Shown here piece after piece: positions 13,313-18,332 of a stretch of DNA of 18,332 bases. A program made the position numbers and the translations under genes. A model generated the notes under the pieces. The model ran no database searches. It saw only the letters and a program-made list of their open reading frames with translations, and was not told the origin of the DNA. Each line of letters opens with the position of its first letter. The first letter of the stretch is position 1. Origin of the DNA: UBA668 sp038234785 (lineage in GTDB: Bacteria > Actinomycetota > Acidimicrobiia > Acidimicrobiales > Ilumatobacteraceae); contig JBBQTC010000072.1 of NCBI GenBank assembly GCA_038234785.1, positions 1-18,332 on the forward strand, written 5' to 3'.

Positions 13313-15400
13313 TCAGGTCGTCCAAGTGATCGGGCTGTGTGGATCGGGCACGTAGCGACAGTAGGTGCCGGTCTGCACCCCATGCTTGAGCTGTGCAGCC
13401 AGCGCAGGAGACGACTGCGCCAGTTGATCCAGCGAGTACCGGATGGATCGCGTGACTGCGGTCCGGGCCCGCTCGGAATCGCTCCCCACCGACCGCATGC
13501 GTCCACCCAACCCCACCGCAGTGGCCAGTTCGGACAGCAGAAAGGCGCGCTCGCTCTCGGCCAGGGCCCGTCGAGCCGGGTCGTTCATTGCTGCTGCGTC
13601 GTCGATGTCGTCGTCGACCTCTGCCAGGCGTCGCCGATACGCAGCCTTCGCTGCAGCATCGAGGATCTCGAGGCCGCCCCCGGCGAGTCCCTCGATCTCC
13701 ACCGGCCCGACCGCCACTGACCGTGTGGGCAGTGTGCCCTGTTCGACGGCGACGAGATCCAGCACATGGAACTCGCGGCCCGGATCGGCGAGCAATCGCT
13801 CGACATACCGGAAACCCTTCAGATCGCGCACGACGGCGCTGGACGTCCCGAGCGCCACATGTCGGAGGTCGCCGTCGCGTCGGAAGGTACCAGGGTGCTC
13901 GGGCGTCACGAGAGTTGCCTCCGGCGTCGCAGCGACGGGATCGGTCGCCAGGAGATCAGCGACGTCCCCCATCCGACGGGCGCCATAGGAACGGAACGCC
14001 GAGCCCGCCGCCGTCCGTTCGGTTCTGGCCCGATCGGCGTTCCCCGCCCGTTCATAGGCGTCGGCCAGGACGAGGCGAGCCATCGCCATCTCGTACGGCG
14101 CGCCGATGTCGGCCCAGACGACGATTGCGGTGGTGCAATCCGTGATGGCCGAGCTCGTGTTGCCGGCAAGGAGAGCCGATCGGGCCTCGGCGAGGGCGGC
14201 ACAGGCGCCGAGTGCACGGCTGTGGTAGCGATCGGCGATCTCGCGCAGAACACGCGCTGCATCGTCGACGGTCGAGCGGTCCGATGCGGCGAACGCGATC
14301 TCCGACTGTGCGTCGAGCAAGGGTGCCAGACGAAGCTCTCCCATTGGCGGCCGCTCCTTTGACGGCATGTCGATGGGATGCTCGATGGCGTCAGCGATCT
14401 CCGACCGTGCAGCGTCGAGATTGCCCTGCGCGAGGCGAAGCAGCGCCAGCCCGGGCTGCGGCGACCAGGCGTGCTGATGCGCTGCGAGGAAGGCCTCCTC
14501 CGCACCCTCGAGGTCCCCTTTGCGCAGCCGGATGTTGCCGAGTTCGGCGAGTGGCCAGCCGAACTCGCGTCGCATCCACGGTCGCAGGTCGTCGCAGGCG
14601 CCGAGCGCTTCCTCCTCCGCAGCGGTGCACGGTCCGGACAGCCGGAGCAACTCCGCCTTGTGCACGCGGCAACGACCGTGGATGCCGCCGAATGCGGCGC
14701 CGTGACGCCAGTGGTCCATCAGCGCGGTCCATTCGCTGGCCCGGTCGTGAAGGGCGAGTCCTTGCGCCGCGCAGACGAGCTCGCACATCATCATCCCGGT
14801 GGTCAGCGGGTCGACCTCGCCGGATGCGAGTACGATGGCGAGCTCCTCGAGTTGCGCAAGACCTTCGTCGACGGCTCCGCGAAGGATGCGGGTACGGGCG
14901 AGCGCGGTACGAGCGATGACCACCGCGGCCGGCACCTCCAGCCGCGTCCCGAGGTCGATGGCCCGGCGAGCATGTCGTTCCGCTCCCTCGATGTCGCCGC
15001 TCATGAAGCGTTCGTACGCCAGCACGGTGGGGATGAGGGCCAGCGGCGGTACCTCGCCCTGTCCGTCGAGCAATCGCTCCGCCCGACGAATCCAGCCGCG
15101 GACGGGTGCCATCATCCCGCTGTCGATGAGGAGGAACATGGCGGCCATGGCCGCCGCACGAGCCGCCCCCACCGGTTCGCCGTCGTTCACCAATCGGTCA
15201 TGGAGATCCGACCACGCGGTGAGCGCGCCATCGAGGTCACCGTTGCCGTACGCAGCCTGTGCCCGCAGTTCGAGCGCTTCTGCGGCCACGGCATCCTCGT
15301 CGAGCCGGTCCAGCAGCGCGAGTGCCGTGGACCATTCGGCACGCGCTGTCGCCGCCTGGATCTTCACGAACAGCACGTCGTCGCTTCCAGAGGATCCCAT
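13313..15400 (-). CDS. large TPR protein with regulator-type C-terminal domain
   Basis: A 695-residue protein. Residues 1 to about 480 are Ala/Leu-rich helical repeats (TPR-like), with repeated patterns such as AEALELRAQAAYGNGDLDGA and AELGNIRLRKGDLEGAEEAF. Residues about 510-690 match a C-terminal module found in actinobacterial ATPase/LuxR-type and cyclase-associated regulators: a winged-helix-like LKGFRYVERLLADPGREFHVLDLV, then AAYRRRLAEVDDDI, a LGGR segment and QTGTYCRYVPD at the end. No N-terminal AAA ATPase or classical HTH is visible. The ATG at 15400 lies six bases after a -10-like hexamer overlapped by a palindrome. The gene is divergent from the TIGR03086/cupin pair, so a regulator of that pair or of itself is plausible. 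Confidence 0.8.
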   Translation of the reverse strand: MGSSGSDDVLFVKIQAATARAEWSTALALLDRLDEDAVAAEALELRAQAAYGNGDLDGALTAWSDLHDRLVNDGEPVGAARAAAMAAMFLLIDSGMMAPVRGWIRRAERLLDGQGEVPPLALIPTVLAYERFMSGDIEGAERHARRAIDLGTRLEVPAAVVIARTALARTRILRGAVDEGLAQLEELAIVLASGEVDPLTTGMMMCELVCAAQGLALHDRASEWTALMDHWRHGAAFGGIHGRCRVHKAELLRLSGPCTAAEEEALGACDDLRPWMRREFGWPLAELGNIRLRKGDLEGAEEAFLAAHQHAWSPQPGLALLRLAQGNLDAARSEIADAIEHPIDMPSKERPPMGELRLAPLLDAQSEIAFAASDRSTVDDAARVLREIADRYHSRALGACAALAEARSALLAGNTSSAITDCTTAIVVWADIGAPYEMAMARLVLADAYERAGNADRARTERTAAGSAFRSYGARRMGDVADLLATDPVAATPEATLVTPEHPGTFRRDGDLRHVALGTSSAVVRDLKGFRYVERLLADPGREFHVLDLVAVEQGTLPTRSVAVGPVEIEGLAGGGLEILDAAAKAAYRRRLAEVDDDIDDAAAMNDPARRALAESERAFLLSELATAVGLGGRMRSVGSDSERARTAVTRSIRYSLDQLAQSSPALAAQLKHGVQTGTYCRYVPDPHSPITWTT

Positions 15401-15406
15401 TGTCCC

Positions 15407-15426
15407 ATTGTGACATCGGTTGTCAC
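15407..15426. promoter_or_regulatory. palindromic operator overlapping divergent promoter
   Basis: GTGACA (15410-15415) and TGTCAC (15421-15426) form a perfect 6-5-6 inverted repeat. On the minus strand CACAAT (15412-15407, 4/6 to TATAAT) sits six bases before the ATG of the TPR gene, and the palindrome covers it. A dimeric regulator bound here would block that promoter and could control the plus-strand genes from 15490. Confidence 0.55.
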
Positions 15427-15489
15427 GCCGAGAGGAGTGTCGTGTCGGGAGACGCCTGGCCGGCTCAACTGAACAGGGAGAACCAGGCC

Positions 15490-16047
15490 ATGGAGCCCAT
15501 CGATCAATTGTCGGTCATCGTGCCCGCCGTGTGTGACGTGGTGGATCGGATTCCGTTCGCGAAGCTCGGCGACCCCACCCCGTGCGAGAAGTTCGCAGTG
15601 CATGACGTGCTCAACCACATGATCGTGCTGGGCGGCACGTTCGCCGACCTCTTCCGGGGCGAGGAGCCGACGGCGATCGAGCCACCCTTCGTCTACGGCT
15701 GGGTGCCCGCCTCGGAGTTTCGGGCGAGCTTGGTGGGGCTGCTCGACGCGGTGAAGTCACCCGGGGCGATGGAACGCACGCTTCCCACGCCCATGGGACC
15801 GCTCTCGGGGGACACGTTCGCTCGATTCGTGGCGTTCGACGGTCTCGTCCACGGCTGGGACCTCGCCACGGCCACCGGCCTGCGTTACGAGATCCCCGAG
15901 TCCGTCGTGGGCGAGGTGCATGCCTTCGCCCGGCAAGCCATCGCCGCGGAGATGCGCAACGGCGACACCTTCAAGAACGAGATCGACCCACCGGTCGGAG
16001 CCACTCCGCTGGAACGACTCGCTGCCTTCAGCGGCCGTGCCGTCTGA
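15490..16047 (+). CDS. TIGR03086 / mycothiol-dependent maleylpyruvate isomerase-like protein
   Basis: A 185-residue four-helix protein of the DinB/MDMPI superfamily (TIGR03086 type). Actinobacterial members often use mycothiol or a divalent metal in isomerase or transferase reactions. The candidate metal ligands are in place: His43 in the HDVLNHM helix, and Asp117 and His121 in FDGLVHGWDLATATG. The ATG at 15490 follows AGGGAG by about 8 bases. The substrate is unknown. The cupin gene starts 38 bases downstream and is probably in the same operon. The upstream palindrome shared with the TPR gene suggests local control. Confidence 0.87.
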   Translation: MEPIDQLSVIVPAVCDVVDRIPFAKLGDPTPCEKFAVHDVLNHMIVLGGTFADLFRGEEPTAIEPPFVYGWVPASEFRASLVGLLDAVKSPGAMERTLPTPMGPLSGDTFARFVAFDGLVHGWDLATATGLRYEIPESVVGEVHAFARQAIAAEMRNGDTFKNEIDPPVGATPLERLAAFSGRAV

Positions 16048-16085
16048 TCGTCCAACCATCCGACATCAACCCAAGGAAGATTGCC

Positions 16086-16472
16086 ATGCACGTACAGAAG
16101 CAGGACATCCCCGTTCGTATCAATGCGCCGGGCGCAGTGGCCCGACAACTCCCCGACTTCGGGACCGCCTCGGGAACCATGGGAGCCGAGTACTTCTCGC
16201 TCGGTGCCGGCGCCGATCTCGCCCCGTTGCTCGTCGGCTTGCACGACGACTTGTGTCAGGCCGCCCATTGGGGCTACGTCATCTCCGGGACGGTCGTCGT
16301 GACCTACACCGATGGAACGGCAGAGGACTGTGCAACGGGTGACGTCTTCTTCTGGCCGTCGGGACACACGGTGCGCGTCGTGGCCGACACCGAGATGGTG
16401 CTGTTCAGCCCACAAGACGACCACGGTCCGGTGATGGACCACCTCAAGAAGGCCATGGGACTCCCCGACTGA
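16086..16472 (+). CDS. small single-domain cupin protein
   Basis: A 128-residue cupin (beta-barrel) protein. Motif 1 appears as HWGYVISGTVVVTYTDG (61-77) with His61 as likely metal ligand. Motif 2 is GDVFFWPSGHTVRV (85-98) with His94. The standard HxHxxxxE pattern is partly altered, so metal binding is possible but not certain. The ATG at 16086 has AAGGAAG upstream. Cupins of this size are enzymes (isomerases, dioxygenases) or small-ligand sensors. It is probably co-transcribed with the TIGR03086 gene and may share its pathway. Confidence 0.88.
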   Translation: MHVQKQDIPVRINAPGAVARQLPDFGTASGTMGAEYFSLGAGADLAPLLVGLHDDLCQAAHWGYVISGTVVVTYTDGTAEDCATGDVFFWPSGHTVRVVADTEMVLFSPQDDHGPVMDHLKKAMGLPD

Positions 16473-16506
16473 GACCAGTGTCGCCACCGTCGAACCGATC
16501 GGGTCG

Positions 16507-16929
16507 TTCTCGGCGGCGACCGAGGGCGCCCGCATCGGTCTCCCCGAGCTCGACCTCGGAACGGTGCCGGCGTGGGGCGGCACCGCGCGGTTGACTCGCA
16601 CCGTCGGTCGGGCACACGCCCTCGACCTCATCCTTCGGGCCAAGAAGATCGACGGGCCCACTGCATTCGCCATCGGCTTGGTGCACGAGATCCATCCGAT
16701 CGGCGAACTCAAGGCACGAGCGATCGAACTCGCCGAAGAACTCGCCGCCCAGCCTCCGATCGCGTTGGCAGGTGTCCTTCGCTCCGTCGTCGGTGCGGAG
16801 CATCTTCCACTCGAGGACGCGCTGCGCATCGAACGAGAGGCGGTCCGTCGTTGCAGCGCCTCCGCCGATCAGATCGAAGGCACGAGGGCCTTCCTCGAGA
16901 AGCGCCGCCCGAACTTCGAAGGCCGATGA
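16507..16929 (+). pseudogene. 5'-truncated enoyl-CoA hydratase/isomerase
   Basis: The frame matches the C-terminal half of crotonase-family proteins. It begins FSAATEGARIGLPELDLGTV, the region holding the conserved acidic residue of the active site. It continues PAWGGTARLTRTVGRAHALDL, GPTAFAIGLVHEI and the C-terminal helices to EKRRPNF. The first roughly 110 residues, including the first oxyanion-hole segment and the GGG loop, are absent; the frame upstream (16474-16506) is unrelated. The only start inside it is GTG 16564, which would leave a non-catalytic 121-residue piece. The cupin gene ends 34 bases before the homology begins, so a deletion probably joined the two. Confidence 0.72.
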
Positions 16930-16945
16930 CCCGCACGAGCGCGAC

Positions 16946-17926
16946 TCAGGTCATGAGTTCGCCGGCATCCGCGGACACGAGTCCTGGCGGGCCGACGATC
17001 AGGGGATCGGGCACGCCGACAGCGGCATGGTCTTTCTCGGGATAGTCGAAGCGGGCGAGCACAGACCTCATGGCCTCGACACGACCGCGCTTCTTGTCGT
17101 TGCTGCGCACGACCGTCCATGGCACTTCCGTCGTGTCGGTGTAGAGGAACATCGTCTCTTTGGCGACGGTGTAGTCGTGCCAGCGGTCGAGTGACGCGAT
17201 GTCGCTGGGACTGAGCTTCCACTGACGGACCGGGTCGATGCGCCGGATCGTGAATCGAGTGACCTGTTCCTTTCGTGACACCGAGAACCACAGCTTGATC
17301 ACCGTCATGTCAGATGCCTGGAGTGAGCGCTCGAATTCCGGCACATGGCGCAGGAACTCGCGGTATTGCTCGGTCGTGCAATAGCCCATGACCCGGTCGA
17401 CGACGGCCCGGGTGTACCACGACCGGTCGAACAACACGATCTCCCCTGCGGTGGGCAGGTGCGCGATCCAGCGTTGAAAGTACCACTGGCCCTGTTCGCG
17501 CTGGGTCGGAATTCCAAGTGCGACGACCCGCGCGAGGCGCGGGTCGAGGTGCTCCATGAATCGCTTGATCGTGCCGCCTTTGCCCGCTGCGTCTCGACCC
17601 TCGAACACCAGGCACACCTTGTGGCCGGTGTGCTGGAGCCATGCCTGCAACTTCAGCAGTTCGATCTGCAAGAGGCGCTTGTTCTCCTCGTACTCGTGGC
17701 GGCTCATTCGTACGTCGTAGGGATACCCCTCCTTCCAGGTCATGATCGGCTTTCCATCGGGTCCGATGAGGACCGGGTCGTCGATCTCGTCGAACGTGCC
17801 GTGCACCGACATGCCGCGTTCGACGAACTCGTCGGCCGACAGGTCCGCCCGCAATGCGTCGATCAATTGCTCGAGCTCGACCACACCCCCGTGATCACGC
17901 AGCGGGGAGTGCGCATCGTCGATCAC
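16946..17926 (-). CDS. ppk2: polyphosphate kinase 2 (PPK2) family
   Basis: A 326-residue kinase that moves phosphate between polyphosphate and nucleotides (usually making GTP or ATP from polyP, or the reverse). The P-loop is FEGRDAAGKGGTIKRF (108-123) with the Walker A Gly/Lys residues. The Walker B/lid region is VLFDRSWYTRAVVDRVMGY (164-182). KEGYPYDVRMSRHEYE (about 65-80) and QGQWYFQRW (145-153) are typical of PPK2; the single-domain length fits class I. The start is GTG 17926, supported by a -10-like TACATT seven bases upstream. It converges on the truncated hydratase with 16 bases between stops. Confidence 0.95.
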   Translation of the reverse strand: MIDDAHSPLRDHGGVVELEQLIDALRADLSADEFVERGMSVHGTFDEIDDPVLIGPDGKPIMTWKEGYPYDVRMSRHEYEENKRLLQIELLKLQAWLQHTGHKVCLVFEGRDAAGKGGTIKRFMEHLDPRLARVVALGIPTQREQGQWYFQRWIAHLPTAGEIVLFDRSWYTRAVVDRVMGYCTTEQYREFLRHVPEFERSLQASDMTVIKLWFSVSRKEQVTRFTIRRIDPVRQWKLSPSDIASLDRWHDYTVAKETMFLYTDTTEVPWTVVRSNDKKRGRVEAMRSVLARFDYPEKDHAAVGVPDPLIVGPPGLVSADAGELMT

Positions 17927-17939
17927 GAATGGAAATGTA
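17927..17939 (-). promoter_or_regulatory. -10-like TACATT seven bases before ppk2 GTG
   Basis: On the minus strand TACATT (17939-17934) matches TAnnnT and is followed by seven bases and the GTG at 17926. With no ribosome-binding site, this again fits a leaderless mRNA. No -35 is clear. Confidence 0.4.
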
Positions 17940-18034
17940 GGTCATTGCGCGGCGCGCGCGACGAAGTTCGCCCGTTGTTCACCACAGCCGGATGCAGTCA
18001 TTGGCTGTTGGCACGAACAGCGAGTGGGCGCAGA

Positions 18035-18190
18035 GGGACGGCTTTCAAATTCTGCCGAACCTCTGAAACATCTGGTAGAGCGGGGTGCAGAGCGGCCTCG
18101 AAACGGCACGAAGCACGGTTCGCCGGGATCGGGAGGAGCGTTCTCGGCAGCGGACGGAGCCGCCCCAGTGGAAACGGGACGGCTTTCAAA
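18035..18190. repeat. two exact 15-base direct repeats (GGGACGGCTTTCAAA)
   Basis: GGGACGGCTTTCAAA occurs at 18035-18049 and 18176-18190, with starts 141 bases apart. The interval between them holds no credible gene, and no third copy is visible midway, so this is not a regular array. The stretch 17942-18207 as a whole is intergenic apart from these repeats. Confidence 0.6.
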
Positions 18191-18207
18191 CCGGCTCTTC
18201 TCGTTGA

Positions 18208-18332
18208 AGTGGGGAGTGGGTTTGGGGTGAGGGTCCGCGTGCGGGTGCAGGGATCCCGTCATCGTTGGAGTTGTTCTACGACTTCGACGACGAGGAGATC
18301 CCTGCGATGGGAGACGGTAGTGGGCTGGCCGA
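18208..18332 (+). other. unidentified open frame and inverted repeat at right edge
   Basis: After a stop at 18205-18207 the frame stays open to the window end. Its last part, from the TTG at 18265, has coding-like third positions and reads LELFYDFDDEEIPAMGDGSG. No ATG or GTG precedes it; TTG 18265, TTG 18271 or the in-frame ATG around 18307 could start it. GCAGGGATC (18247-18255) and its reverse complement GATCCCTGC (18297-18305) form a 9-base inverted repeat with a 41-base gap. It may be the start of a gene or an element end; too little is visible to decide. Confidence 0.25.

Noticed and set aside
18067..18145. tRNA-like stretch (TGGTAGAGC ... GGTTCG)
   Set aside because: The pieces resemble D- and T-loops, but the T-loop lacks the conserved A, and no acceptor stem or anticodon arm can be folded at the right distances.
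18035..18190. CRISPR array
   Set aside because: Only two short copies 141 bases apart, with no regular 60-75-base period and no cas genes in the window.

Overview
The window looks like a piece of a high-GC actinobacterial chromosome. The signs are GC-rich third codon positions, GTG starts, a WhiB-type Fe-S protein, an F420-dependent luciferase-like oxidoreductase, a mycothiol-type (TIGR03086) protein, and several genes whose start lies 6-7 bases after a -10-like hexamer, as in leaderless actinobacterial mRNAs. An Acidimicrobiia (Ilumatobacter-like) host is my best guess. That is inference, not a sequence match.

Positions 1 to about 4200 are an accessory, phage-like region. A chain of short genes (171-1259) has ATGA/GTGA stop-start overlaps and includes a WhiB-like protein. 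It is threaded by clusters of 7-1-7 palindromes. A small acidic protein (1473-1718) then precedes an HK97-fold major capsid protein (1867-2682), which is followed by two strong hairpins. Next comes a translationally coupled pair (2994-3838) ending in a zinc-ribbon DUF4145 protein, and a small convergent gene. No terminase, portal, protease, tail or integrase gene is visible, so the capsid gene is an orphan within this window. The region could be a decayed prophage or a capsid-carrying satellite or island. Its left end lies outside the window, and its right edge probably lies between 3838 and 4260.

Positions 4275-8413 (minus strand) are ordinary chromosome: a class A penicillin-binding protein, then a tight run of a coiled-coil/zinc-ribbon protein, a YdjM-like membrane protein and a histidine phosphatase. 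The run ends at a long hairpin (4211-4255). Divergent from the PBP are an F420-dependent oxidoreductase and an overlapping Gfo/Idh/MocA dehydrogenase, which meet a cold-shock protein tail to tail.

Positions 10839-17926 hold a CmcI-like methyltransferase, a metallophosphoesterase remnant, a cytochrome P450, and a large TPR regulator-like protein. Divergent from that last gene is a TIGR03086 protein plus cupin pair, with a palindromic operator over the predicted promoter. After them come a 5'-truncated enoyl-CoA hydratase and a convergent PPK2 polyphosphate kinase. The last 390 bases hold repeats and an unidentified open frame running off the edge.
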